In this document: in pieces, positions 12,109-23,635 of the stretch
Numbering within the stretch: the stretch's first letter is position 1
Layout of the letters: every line of letters starts with the position of its first letter
Origin: Oikopleura dioica
Taxonomy: Eukaryota > Chordata > Appendicularia > Copelata > Oikopleuridae
Length of the DNA stretch: 64,000 nucleotides
Direction: 5' to 3'
NCBI GenBank assembly: GCA_907165135.1
Contig: OU015566.1
Location: 2,501 to 66,500, forward strand
Notes under the pieces: generated by a model
The model's input: the letters and a program-made list of their open reading frames with translations, nothing else
What the model was told of the DNA's origin: nothing
Database searches by the model: none
Translations under genes and position numbers: made by a program

Positions 12109-13157
12109 TAATATCGATACTGCAGAAGAACATAAAAAATAAAAATTGAATTATCCTTCAGTCACGGCCAAATTACGCTAACTCGGATAGATTTTTGAAC
12201 GTTTCACAAATCAAATGTAAAACTTGAAATCTTGAGCCGATTTCATGGATTGCCAGCATGAGTACATCATAATCCTTCTTATTCTCTGTAGCGTACGCGC
12301 TATTTCACTTCATTTAAGGCACATTAGCCAACCGTCTTCGGGCGTCTAAATCTCACTCTTTTTAGGAACGCATGAATATTCAACCCTTTTCTATCGGAAA
12401 CAAATCTCAATTCATTATATCTTTAAAATCTCTTTCTAGCTTCAAATTAATCCCTTCTTATTGTGCTGTTATAAAACGATTCTCAAGCTTCAACCTGGAA
12501 AAGCAAAAAACGATGTATTCTTCCTTGATTTCACCCTGGACCAGTTGTATGAGTATTCATCCCCAGCCGAGTTCCGCTTTTTGCGGCTTGACAGTGTGAC
12601 CCCGTGCTCCGCGGGATGGCGCTGTCAGTAACTGCTCCTGGTAGGCGTTTTTGTTTGAACCCTTTTTTGGCTCGATTAAGGACGAATGGCTATCATCTTT
12701 AAAAAACGACAAAACTGCACGTTCTACAACGACGACGACTGCTCCATCAACGACAACGACTACGAACGGACTGACAACGATTTTGGAAATGGACTGATAA
12801 CGACTTCTTATCAAAAGTGATACGGCAACATAGTTGGAAGTTGATCTTTTGATAAGTATAAATGATATCGTGGGAATCGGCTGCTTCTTGCGTAACAATC
12901 ACCGCTGCGAAAATGAAGAAAACAACAAGAAAAACAAAAGCGCGAAACGCGCCGCGCAAAATGAAAACATCCGCGAAAAATTTGGCGAAATGCCCTTATT
13001 TGGAAATTTTACCATCTGCGCAAAATTGAAATTTGAAAATTTGAAATTCGAAAATCATTCTCGATCTTACCTAATAAAATAGCGTCGATTCCCGAATTTT
13101 TAATTGTTTCCCTTGCAAGTTGCAGATTAGCTTAGAGAATCATCCTTATCGGTATCA
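12109..13157 (+). repeat. 3' LTR of family D
   Basis: 1049 bp, matching the 5' LTR except for one extra A in an A-run. It ends in GGTATCA followed by the ATAAC target duplication and then satellite in the same monomer phase as at 5284. Confidence 0.94.
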
Positions 13158-16100
13158 ATAACGATGACCATCGAAAAAAAAATTTTTTTTTTTGAATTTT
13201 TTTTCTGTTGGGTTTGAGAGGCTTAGAATCAACCAAAATGACGCTCGGAAGACGGCAGAAACGCTGCAAATAAAATTTGGGCAAAAACGAAATTTCAAAA
13301 TTTTGACCTCGTTTTTGGGCGATTCATGATAACGATGACCATCGAAAAAAATTTTTTTGAATTTTTTCTGTTGGGTTTGAGAGGCTCAAGATCAACCAAA
13401 ATGACGCTCGGAAGACGGCAGAAACGCTGCAAATAAAATTAGAGCAAATAACGAAATATCAAAATTTTGACCTCGTTTTTGGGCGATTCATGATAACGAT
13501 GACCATCGAAAAAAATTTTTTTGAATATTTTTCTGTTGGGTTTGAGAGGCTCAGTATCAACCAAAATGACGCTCGGAAGACGGCAGAAACGCTGCAAATA
13601 AAATTTGGGCAAAAACGAAATTTCAAAATTTTGACCTCGTTTTTGGGCGATTCATGATAACGATGACCATCGAAAAAAATTTTTTTGGTTTTTTTCTGTT
13701 TGGTTTGAGAGGCTCAGAATCAACCAAAATGACGCTCGGAAGACGGCAGAAACGCTGCAAATAAAATTAGGGCAAAAACGAAATTTCAAAATTTTGACCT
13801 CGTTTTTGGGCGATTCATGATAACGATGACCATCGAAAAAATTTTTTTGAATTTTTTTCTGTTGGGTTTGAGAGGCTCAGAATCAACCAAAATGACGCTC
13901 GGAAGACGGCAGAAACGCTGCAAATAAAATTAGAGCAAATAACGAAATTTCAAAATTTTGACCTCGTTTTTGGGCGATTCATGATAACGATGACCATCGA
14001 AAAAAATTTTTTGAATATTTTTTCTGTTGGGTTTGAGAGGCTCAGTATCAACCAAAATGACGCTCGGAAGACGGCAGAAACGCTGCAAATAAAATTTGGG
14101 CAAAAACGAAATTTCAAAATTTTGACCTCGTTTTTGGGCGATTCATGATAACGATGACCATCGAAAAAAATTTTTTTGGTTTTTTCTGTTGGGTTTGAGA
14201 GGCTCAGAATCAACAAAAATGACGCTCGGAAGACGGCAAAAACGCTGCAAATAAAATTAGGGCAAAAAACGAAATTTCAAAATTTTGACCTCGTTTTTGA
14301 GCGATTCATGATAACGATGACCATCGAAAAAAAAATTTTTTTTTTGAATTTTTTTTCTGTTGGGTTTGAGAGGCTCAGTATCAACCAAAATGACGCACTA
14401 AAGACGGCAGAAACGCTGCAAATAAAATTTGGGCAAAAACGAAATTTCAAAATTTTGACCTCGTTTTTGGGCGATTCATGATAACGATGACCATCGAAAA
14501 AAAAATTTTTTTTTTGAATATTTTTTCTGTTGGGTTTGAGAGGCTCAGAATCAACCAAAATAACGCTCGGAAGACGGCAGAAACGCTGCAAATAAAATTA
14601 GGGCAAAAACGAAATTTCAAAATTTTGACCTCGTTTTTGGGCGATTCATGATAACGATGGCCATCGAAAAAAAAATTTTTTTTTTGAATTTTTTTTCTGT
14701 TGGGTTTGAGAGGCTCAAGATCAACCAAAATGACGCTCGGAAGACGGCAGAAACGCTGCAAATAAAATTTGGGCAAAAACGAATTTTCAAAATTTTGACC
14801 TCGTTTTTGGGCGATTCATGATAACGATGACCATCGAAAAAAAAATTTTTTTTTTGGTTTTTTTTCTGTTGGGTTTGAGAGGCTCAGAATCAACCAAAAT
14901 GACGCTCGGAAGACGGCAGAAACGCTGCAAATAAAATTAGAGCAAAAACGAAATTTCAAAATTTTGACCTCGTTTTTGGGCGATTCATGATAACGATGAC
15001 CATCGAAAAAAATTTTTTTAATTTTTTTCTGTTGGGTTTGAGAGGCTCAGAATCAACCAAAATGACGCTCGGAAGACGGCAGAAACGCTGCAAATAAAAT
15101 TAGAGCAAATAACGAAATTTCAAAATTTTGACCTCGTTTTTGGGCGATTCATGATAACGATGACCATCGAAAAAAATTTTTTGAATATTTTTTCTGTTGG
15201 GTTTGAGAGGCTCAGTATCAACCAAAATGACGCTCGGAAGACGGCAGAAACGCTGCAAATAAAATTTGGGCAAAAAACGAAATTTCAAAATTTTGACCTC
15301 GTTTTTGGGCGATTCATGATAACGATGACCATCGAAAAAAAAATTTTTTTTTTTGGTTTTTTTTTCTGTTGGGTTTGAGAGGCTCAGAATCAACCAAAAT
15401 GACGCTCGGAAGACGGCAGAAACGCTGCAAATAAAATTAGGGCAAAAAACGAAATTTAAAAATTTTGACCTCGTTCTTGGGCGATTCATGATAACGATGA
15501 CCATCGAAAAAAAAATTTTTTTTTTTGAATTTTTTTTCTGTTAGGTTTGAGAGGCTCAAGATCAACCAAAATGACGCTCGGTAGACGGCAGAAACGCTGC
15601 AAATAAAATTAGAGCAAATAACGAAATTTCAAAATTTTGACCTCGTTTTTGGGCGATTCATGATAACGATGACCATCGAAAAAAATTTTTTGAATATTTT
15701 TTCTGTTGGGTTTGAGAGGCTCAGAATCAACCAAAATAACGCTCGGAAGACGGCAGAAACGCTGCAAATAAAATTAGGGCAAAAAACGAAATTTCAAAAT
15801 TTTGACCTCGTTTTTGGGCGATTCATGATAACGATGGCCATCGAAAAAAAAATTTTTTTTTTGAATTTTTTTTCTGTTGGGTTTTAGAGGCTCAAGATCA
15901 ACCAAAATGACGCTCGGTAGACGGCAGAAACGCTGCAAATAAAATTAGAGCAAATAACGAAATTTCAAAATTTTGACCTCGTTTTTGGGCGATTCATGAT
16001 AACGATGACCATCGAAAAAAAAATTTTTTTTTTTGAATATTTTTTCTGTTGGGTTTGAGAGGCTCAGAATCAACCAAAATGACGCTCGGAAGACAACAGA

Positions 16101-16454
16101 AACGCTGCAAATAAAATTAGAGCAAAAACGAATTTTCAAAATTTTGACCTCATTTTTGGGCGATTCATGATAACGATGACCATCGAAAAAAAAATTTTTT
16201 TTTTTTGGTTTTTTTTTCTGTTGGGTTTGAGAGGCTCAGAATCAACCAGAATGACGCTCGGAAGACGGAAGAAACGCTGCAAATAAAATTAGGGCAAAAA
16301 ACGAAATTTAAAAATTTTGACCTCGTTTTTGGGCGATTCATGATAACGATGACCATCGAAAAAAAAATTTTTTTTTTTGAATATTTTTTCTGTTGGGTTT
16401 GAGAGGCTCAGTATCAACCAAAATGACGCTCGGAAGACGGCAGAAACGCTGCAA
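13158..16454 (+). repeat. Satellite array, block 2
   Basis: About 20 monomers in the same orientation as block 1 and continuous with it across family D. The monomer order repeats part of block 1: the CTTAGAATC variant at 13222 corresponds to 3878, and the CTGTTTGGTTT variant at 13696 corresponds to 4351. Both pairs are offset by 1466-1467 bp once the element is removed. The block ends at GCTGCAA, where a family C fragment joins. Confidence 0.95.
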
Positions 16455-16674
16455 ACAAATGTCAGCTTTTTTTGTTATCGAATTTGAGCGGCTAAGATAG
16501 TCGCTTATTTTCATATCTTTTGATTTTCGCTGAATCGGCTTATAAGAGAACCCTTGAATATTCATAATCCAACGCTGGATTTTCCGGTTTTTTGTTTTTA
16601 GAGAATTTATGAATTTTAAGCATGAATTATCGACGACCCAGTCAAATTCATTAAATAAAAGATACGGTGCCCAG
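16455..16674 (-). mobile_element. Family C pol fragment, left piece (interrupted by family B)
   Basis: 220 bp matching 62024-62243 of the family C element. It encodes, on the minus strand, part of the Pol segment between RNase H and integrase. It joins satellite directly at 16454/16455 without an LTR or target duplication. Its last five bases CCCAG are the target site of family B and recur at 24956. The other piece follows B. Confidence 0.92.
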
Positions 16675-17993
16675 TGATATCCTTAGGGATAAATGCCACA
16701 CCCAAAAAAAAAATTGTTTGCTTTCACAGGTCCCCGGTTTTCGCTTGTTCGGATATACTGTTTGGTTTGCTAGATCCGTTAGCTTGGTATCACCAAATTG
16801 ACTGATTTGGTTAATTAAATAGTTTTCACATTTTCTCTCTTCATCTCGTCTGAAATTGTAAAAAGATGGTCATTTTAACGAGCCAGAATGACCCAAAAAT
16901 ATTGTCTTCGCTTCATTATTCTTCTCGCGCTGAGAATGTTTCTCAGTTTCATTGGAATGCTCATCATGCTTTCATCATTATCAACGGGTCGGAAATTAAT
17001 TAAGGGGAATTGTCTAGGATTAATGAGTATGTACGCATACTGTTCGAAATCTCTTATTTAATTTACGACCAATTCTAGCACGATTCATCTCAAGTCGACA
17101 AAAAAGTACCTCGCAAAAACAAAATATTATTAGCACTCTTCTGAATTTTAATTTTATTTGATTACGTTTTGCGAAATTTAGTTCAATTATTGACAGTACA
17201 TATTCCCGCTCAACGACGCTGCCAACTTCAAGTTCTCCGTCAACATCACTCTCGCCATCGAAATGGAGGTCGCCGTAACATTCGCGACGCCGTGGGGTCG
17301 GGTTTTTCTCTTTGTCAGAAAACCCGCTTGTCGCAAATTAGCTAATCCGTAAGAGAAGATACGGTGCGAACCGCGACAGTAACTTCCCCCGGGTACGTTT
17401 CTTTAGCTTTGCTTCTTCTTTTTTTAAAATTAAAAATAGACAAATTCTTTTTAATCTTGACCAAATTTTAATTAATCTGTTTATTTTTAATTCTGTATAT
17501 ATTCTTTTATTTATTTTCATAACTCAAATTACAGTAACTCTTACGGTCACATAGTGAGAAGTTTGAGAAGCTGTAATTCTTTTTCTGTTTTTATGTTTCA
17601 CAAAAATCTTAATTTACGTTTTTATCGCTTTCGTCACCAGCGGCGCCAGACTCAACGACACCAGAAATAACTTGCTTGGCGAGTTCGACAACCTTCAGTT
17701 CAAATCGACAAGAATGCGATCCGAAAGGATTTCCGGAAAGAAAAACCGCTCTGAAGGCCTTGGGCTTTCTTCCTTGATTTCAAAAACAATGCTTTTCAAA
17801 AGCTCAAAAACACCGCTCGTTCAAAAACATGATTTTATCGAACCGCTATTTAATTCTGCGCGCCGCTCTTTTTCCTCATTCAAATCACCAATAAATCCAA
17901 CGTAAATTAAATTTACAAAATTCTCGTTTTTATTCGCTTGGCATTCTTAGAGTTAGAGACACAGTTTTGCTGCAGGATAGTGCTTTGGTATCA
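16675..17993 (+). repeat. 5' LTR of family B
   Basis: 1319 bp, TGATATCC...TTTGGTATCA. Conserved with family A are a leader block at about 17292-17398, a hairpin region at 17531-17574 with the identical core ACGGTCACATAGTGAG, and AATAAA at 17890-17895, 98 bp before the end. The last base A (17993) is the first base of the gag start codon. Confidence 0.94.
17292..17398 (+). promoter_or_regulatory. LTR block conserved between families A and B
   Basis: A 107-bp block starting CCGTGGGGTCGG and ending CCCCCGGGTACGT. Its counterpart in family A is 28709-28816 (108 bp). The middle (GCTTGTCGCAAA, TAGCT, ATCCGTAAGAGAAGATAC, GTGCGAACCGCGACAGTAAC) is almost invariant although the LTRs around it have diverged. 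I infer a core promoter or leader function. The end resembles a 5' splice site (GGGTAYGT), which is unproven. Confidence 0.5.
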
Positions 17994-19117
17994 TGGTGAC
18001 CCAGACTCCTGAAGAGGTACTTTTAAAAAGTCATGCCCTTTTCTCGGTTGCTCCAAATCAAATTGTAAAACAGCAAATGCGAAATTTTGAATTTGAATTA
18101 GTTAAGGCGGCAATTGAAGACAAAATACAAAGAGCAAAGTGGCTTTTTGAAAATGCATTAAAAGACAATGAGCGCGCGAACAAGACCGACCTCGAGGCAC
18201 AATTTTCGCGCCTTTGCTCTTCTTTTGTCTACAATTCGTGCTCCCCCGATTTTCTTGCCGAATTCGGTGAAGATTTGTGCGGATTTGAAACAGCCGAGAA
18301 AAAACTGTCATTTTTGACAAATGTTTTTGGGGAGGAATCTGCTGAGGAAAGGGTTCGCCGGGAAAAAGAAAAATTTGAAAATCTTTCACGAAAATCGGAA
18401 AATAACGAAAAATTCGAAATCTTTTTATCACGCGTAAAAACGGTCGCGGAGAAAATTACAAAGAAAACCGACGCGCAAGAATATATTATTGACTCGCAAT
18501 TTCGAAAATCGCTAACGCCGGATCTTCAGAATTTTCTTCGGGATCAATGTATGCTCGAAGAGACTCCCGGGAAAATTGCGGAATATTTAGATAAACGCAA
18601 GCGTTACATTTTCACCCCCAAAGTTGCCCAAATAGAACTTGACAACCGCTTAGGCTCGTTTTTCCAATCAACCTCAGATCTTTTGGCAAAATCGAGCATT
18701 TCGTTTGAAGATCAAATATATCAGCTAAAAACGGAGCACAGAAAGTCTGAGGAATTGGCGGAAAAGCGAGCTAGTGCGCTAGAGGACAAAATCGACACGT
18801 TAACGGCCACAATTGCCCAACTGAAATTTGATCGGCGCCTTGATCAGCAAGGTTTTGCGCGCCAAAATCGTGAGGAAAGAAATGTTCAAAGCAGAAATTT
18901 AGGTGCGCAAAGCTTTGAAAATCGACGGCCCCGACGTTTTTGCGGTTATTGTAATACGGACACCCATTTTCGTAGCCAGTGCCCTTTCGTTACTTGCTTC
19001 CATTGTCAGAAAAAGGGACACATGAAAAGTGCTTGCCCTGATAATCCTGATCGAATTCATGGTCTCCCTAACCCTGTCTCCACGACTGACAAAAATTCTG
19101 CGTCAAAAAACGAGTAA
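17993..19117 (+). CDS. gag: Gag polyprotein of family B (intact)
   Basis: 374 residues, the structural protein that packages the element RNA into cytoplasmic particles. The N-terminal two thirds are helical and charged. A Glu/Lys-rich heptad-like stretch at about 235-290 is probably coiled coil. Two zinc knuckles CX2CX4HX4C lie at about 317-330 and 335-348, preceded by an Arg-rich patch. This is the family arrangement of a retroelement nucleocapsid. The start is fixed by the ATG that overlaps the LTR end and by collinearity with the 369-residue Gag of family A. The last codons are TCA AAA AAC GAG TAA, which contain an A AAA AAC slippery heptamer in the right phase, so Pol is expected as a -1 fusion. 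Confidence 0.92.
   Translation: MVTQTPEEVLLKSHALFSVAPNQIVKQQMRNFEFELVKAAIEDKIQRAKWLFENALKDNERANKTDLEAQFSRLCSSFVYNSCSPDFLAEFGEDLCGFETAEKKLSFLTNVFGEESAEERVRREKEKFENLSRKSENNEKFEIFLSRVKTVAEKITKKTDAQEYIIDSQFRKSLTPDLQNFLRDQCMLEETPGKIAEYLDKRKRYIFTPKVAQIELDNRLGSFFQSTSDLLAKSSISFEDQIYQLKTEHRKSEELAEKRASALEDKIDTLTATIAQLKFDRRLDQQGFARQNREERNVQSRNLGAQSFENRRPRRFCGYCNTDTHFRSQCPFVTCFHCQKKGHMKSACPDNPDRIHGLPNPVSTTDKNSASKNE
17994..18001 (+). promoter_or_regulatory. Primer-binding site of family B, inside the gag start
   Basis: TGGTGACC follows the LTR without a gap. It is complementary to the last eight bases of a tRNA ending GGTCACCA, which is the tRNA 3' end seen as a fossil at 50454-50494. Only eight bases match, which is short for a PBS. 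The site also encodes the second and third Gag residues. Confidence 0.6.
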
Positions 19118-19151
19118 CTGGAACGGTAAGCTTTGGTCAGGCCCAAGTTCC
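19105..19151 (+). promoter_or_regulatory. -1 frameshift signal between gag and pol, family B
   Basis: AAAAAAC at 19105-19111 is in the zero-frame phase A AAA AAC, followed one codon later by the gag stop TAA. Pol is open in the -1 frame across the stop. Downstream, GGAAC pairs with GTTCC and TTGG pairs with CCAA around a TCAGGC loop. In family A the inner pair is CTGG with CCAG at the same place, a compensating change that supports the stem. Confidence 0.75.
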
Positions 19152-22100
19152 AAAAACTTGTTCAATTTTTCGAATCGGTTTACAATATTTCGTCGAATTA
19201 AAAATGTTTTCAAAGAAAATAAAATGTTTGGTCGATACAGGTGCTCAGTTAAATCTTCTGCCAAAATCGTTTATTCCTGATACCGTTAAAATTAATCCAC
19301 CGGATCTTTTCGCCAAAAATTACGGTGGCGGAAATATCAAAATTTATGGATATGTCGAATGTGATTTTTTTGTTGGTCCCGAACGGTGGGGAAATTCAAG
19401 ATTCTATATTGTCGATAACCATCTTGACCCTATTTTGGGGTCGGAAGCAATCAAAGCAAATGAAATTCAAGTAAATTTACATCGAAATCGTCTAATTAAA
19501 TCTGGCCCAATACAAAGAATGGCAAATTTATGCAATATTTCGACAGAAACCCCCGTTATTGATAAAATCGAAAGGACTGATTTTTTTGCAGTTTCGACAC
19601 AAAATTACACTTTTAGAGGTAAAAGCGAAATATTAATTGATTTAAAAGTCTCAGATTTAGATAAAACAAGAAATTTGTTTTTGGATGAAAATGCGCTCGG
19701 TAATTCAAAGCTTGAACTTATACAATCATTTCAAACAGTAGAGGGCGATAACCCGGTTTTTCGTATGCTTGTGATAAATCCCCTAAACTCGACAGTTAAA
19801 ATTAAAGCGGGAACAGTTTTTGCAAAATTGGCCGAGATCGTTGAGATCGCGCAAATCAAACCATCGAAAAAGACTTTAGAATTTCTGCTTGAACACATTA
19901 AAATTGGAGATATATCCCCGGAAAATCGCCCAAAATTGCTTGAGCTTTTGTTAATATACAGTCATTTATTTCAAGACGAGGATGATTATCTTCCAGTATC
20001 AAATTTAGAAGAATTTTTGATTGAATTAGAAACGGATCAACCAATTTACAGTAATATGTACCGTACGCCATATGCATTGAGAGAAGAATTTAAAAATATT
20101 CTTAGCTCATATCTCGGTCAAGACATTGTTATTCCAATAAATTCACCGTATAATTCACCGGCGCTGTTAGTTCGTAAGCGTAATGGAACGTTTCGTCTTT
20201 GTATCGATTATCGTAAATTAAATTCCATGACATTACAACAACACCATCCCTTACAACAGATCGAGGACATTTTAGGTTATTTGGAGAGTAGTCTGATTTT
20301 TAGCACAATTGACTTAAGAAAAGGTTTCCATCAGTGTCTGGTCGAAGAAAAATCAAGGCCGAAATTAGCGTTTTCATGTGAGTGGGGTCAATTCACATGG
20401 AAAAGGTTACCAATGGGTCTTAAGAACGCCCCGATTCATTTTGCTAAATGTATGGACATAATTTTACGAGACACACCAAAAAGCCAAATTTGTGCCTACT
20501 TGGACGATTTGGTCGTTCACTCAAAAACCGAAACGGAGCACCTCTCAAATTTGGCCAAATTTTTTCAAATTTTAGATCAAAATAATTTACGGATTAATAT
20601 TGATAAAGCTAGATTTTTGAGCGGAAAACGACTATTTTGGGTTTCGAAGTTTGCGACGGAAGAGTTCGGCCATCAACTGATAAGATTGAAGCAGTCCGCA
20701 ACCTTTCGATTCCAAAATGTCGGGAAGAAGCACAGTCCCTTTTCGGGCTCTTATCGCAGCATAGAAAATTTATTAAAAATTTTGCACCTCTTGGAATGGA
20801 AATTTCACGCACATACAGGGGAAATTTTAAATGGACTTTGGAGGCTTCAAAAGCTTTAGATAAATTAAAAACAATTATTTGTAACAACGCGCTTGAGTTA
20901 AAAATTCCTCCCTTGAAAAACGGCGTTTTTGTCCTTGAAACGGATGCGAGCAATCTTAGTCTTGGCGGAGTTTTGTACATTTGCAAAGCAAAAATAAAAG
21001 TCATTGCCATGGCTCAGACTGCTTGCAACCGGTTGCATATCATTCTCTTAATTTTACTCCCTCTCAGCAGCGTTACGGAACACTCGAAAAAGAATTGTAC
21101 AGCGGTAAAATTTGTATGGAACGTTGGCGAGCTTATCTCGCATATGTTGATTTTCTGTGGATAACAGATAATTCTTGCGTCAAATATGCCCAATCGTTTA
21201 AAACTAATAATTTAAAAATACAGCGTTGGTTTACCGAATTGCAAGGATTTTCCTTTACGATTGAGCAACGGAAAACACATCAAATGAAAATCAGCGATTG
21301 CTTGAGTCGGAATAATGTACAACAACAAATTAACCAAGTCAAATTTTCTGCAGAATCATTTATCGAGTTTCAAAAGTCTGATCCTATTCTGTCTCAAGTA
21401 AGACGCTTCGTTTCCGTTGATCGGTGGCCAAATAATCCTAAAAGCGAATTATACCCGTATCATATTCAGAGATCAAATTTAGGATTAAACGAATCTGGAG
21501 AATTAATTTTAAATACGGTTAATAATAATTTCAAGCTTTGCGTCCCGGAGGCATTGACAGAAACAATCTGTGCTGAATATCATGATCATTCTCACTTTGG
21601 AATAGATATTACAGTCGAAAAATCTCTCGAAAATACTTCTGGCCACGGTTAAGAAATTTTGTGGCAGACTATATCCGATCTTGTCATAAATGTCAAATTT
21701 CGAAGCCTAATCTTCATCCAAATCGGCCGTCTCTGGGGAAATCATATACTCCCTCGGGACCATATGAGGTTTTATATTTTGATCTAATCGGTCCGCTACA
21801 AGAAACTGATTACGGGAATAAATATGTTATGGTTGTTATTGATGGATTTAGCAAAAAACTATATGTAGAACCGTTGTCGAATAAAAAATCCGATTATTTA
21901 TTGCAAAAATTTCGTAGTATTTTGTTCCGAAACCCTCAATTTCCAAAATTTGTGGTTTTAGATAACGCAAAAGAACACGTTCTTATCGAGAAATTCTTGG
22001 TAGAAAATAAAATCGGAGCTCACTTCATTCCTCCACGTCACCCGCAATCGAACGGGCAAGTTGAGAATGTCAATCGTACCCTGAAAGCGCGACTTAGAGC

Positions 22101-23585
22101 AAGAACAAATTGGGTTAATTGGGATCTGCAGCTCTTTGAAATAACTCATGAAATTAACAGTAGTGTTCATTCAGTGTTAGAAACAACCCCTTTCTGTGTT
22201 GAAACTGGTATCGAGGATTGTCATTATTTCCAAGATGCTAATTGGCGTCAATATGGGCATAAAGTTGAAGTTGATTTTGAAAAAATTCGATCGAAAATTG
22301 AACAAGAAAAGTCTAAACGAATCAAAAAATTTGAAAATCCAAAATTTAAAGAGTACAGTCTTGGAGACAAGGTTTTGATAAAAAATTTCCGCGAAAAATT
22401 CCCACCATTTTTAGGTCCATTCAGCATAAGTAAAAAATCTCCCAGCGGGTCGTGGTATATGGTCCAAAATGAGAAAGAAACATTCCGTCGGCATGCCGAT
22501 GATATAAAATTATACACTGAGCGTTCTTCTGCTTTTGATCAGTCATTTGAGGCCCAATCGATAACACAGCCGGTCAAGGAGAATAACCCTGAAAATGATT
22601 TCGATTTAGTTGAGGAATTTTTTTCCGGCGATTCTTATTTTGCGGATGAAAACCCCGAAAAGACAGTTGACGAAAAACCCTCGGATGAGTCAGAGCAAAC
22701 TTTTATTCCAAATTCATGTCCTGGACTATTCGGAGCCGAAGAAACTGACTCTGATAATTTATCAAGCGCGACAGAAATGTCAATCACTAGAATAACGGAA
22801 TCCATAGCGAATAACGATGAGATTTTTATGATTGAAAATAATTCGTTTAGTGAGCATAATAGTCAATCTAATGATTTGAATCAGATACAAAATGAAACGA
22901 CTCATCCTCATGACTCCAAGATAAACGCTTCTGATTCAATCTCGTCAGATGATTTTATGTCTTATGATAAATTGCCCGCTGTTGACCCACTTGTTCAATT
23001 AAAAGAAGGAGAGAAAAATCGGATGATTCAGTTGTCGATCGTAAAATCGCAAAATTTACTGTTGAAAATAATCTTGAGAATATGTCAATTCTTATAAAAA
23101 TGGAAAATCACGATCTCGACTTTTTCAAGAAATTAAATGACAAGTGGAAAAATACAGTAGACATTGAGCAAACTTACGTTGAAAATGGATTGTTCATGAG
23201 ACTTAATGAGCTGACGAAAGACACGCTATTATACATTCTTTTTAAAATGGATCAGGAGTTTGATATCGAGGAGTCAAGAGCGAATCTTCAGATAAAAGTG
23301 AAGGAAACGATTCGTAAAAAATATCCGAACTGGCGTAAATCAAAGAGCGGACAGCTTCTTTTCTTCGGAATTTTTAGGGTTCAAAAAGAGAGGACGCTGT
23401 ACGAACTTTCTGTCCCCGAATTAAAAACTGTCTGCGCAGCGTATAATTTACCGTGTAAAATTCATAATTCTTCAAAAACTTTTCTGCAAGCTTTTATTGA
23501 AAAAGAACTCCTAAAAATTTGTCCAAATCATCCAATGCGCAAAAACACAATTATTTTTCAACCTGACAATGAAACAGAAATTTGA
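19111..23585 (+). pseudogene. pol: pol of family B (four apparent homopolymer frameshifts)
   Basis: Protease D-T-G is near the start of the 551-residue open part (19204-20859), which also carries RT with YLDD. Single-base deletions relative to family A shift the frame near 20612 (T5 for T6), near 20985, near 21624 (A5 for A6) and near 22998 (A4 for A5). The part 21661-23097 (478 residues) holds the integrase core with D41, D101 and E135 and a GPF motif, then an acidic linker. The last part, 23082-23585, is the SAP-like module (167 residues counted from its internal ATG). The gene would make the enzymes for cDNA synthesis and integration. Because every break I could place exactly is in a homopolymer and the LTRs are near identical, sequencing error is as likely as decay. 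Confidence 0.88.
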
Positions 23586-23635
23586 AAAAGATTGGCAAAA
23601 AAAGACGCTCGTTTTAGACCCATGGAAGGTCATAG

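Larger units (their letters stand above)
5285..13157 (+). mobile_element. Family D Ty3/Gypsy retrotransposon, full length
   Basis: 7873-bp element with LTRs 5285-6332 and 12109-13157, inserted in a satellite monomer. The 5-bp target duplication ATAAC is at 5280-5284 and 13158-13162. The only difference I see between its two LTRs is one A in an A-run (near 5683 and 12507), so the insertion is very recent. Termini are TAATATCG...GGTATCA rather than the usual TG...CA. Gag and Pol are homologous to families A, B and C but are the most divergent of the four. All visible frame breaks lie at or near short homopolymers. Confidence 0.95.
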
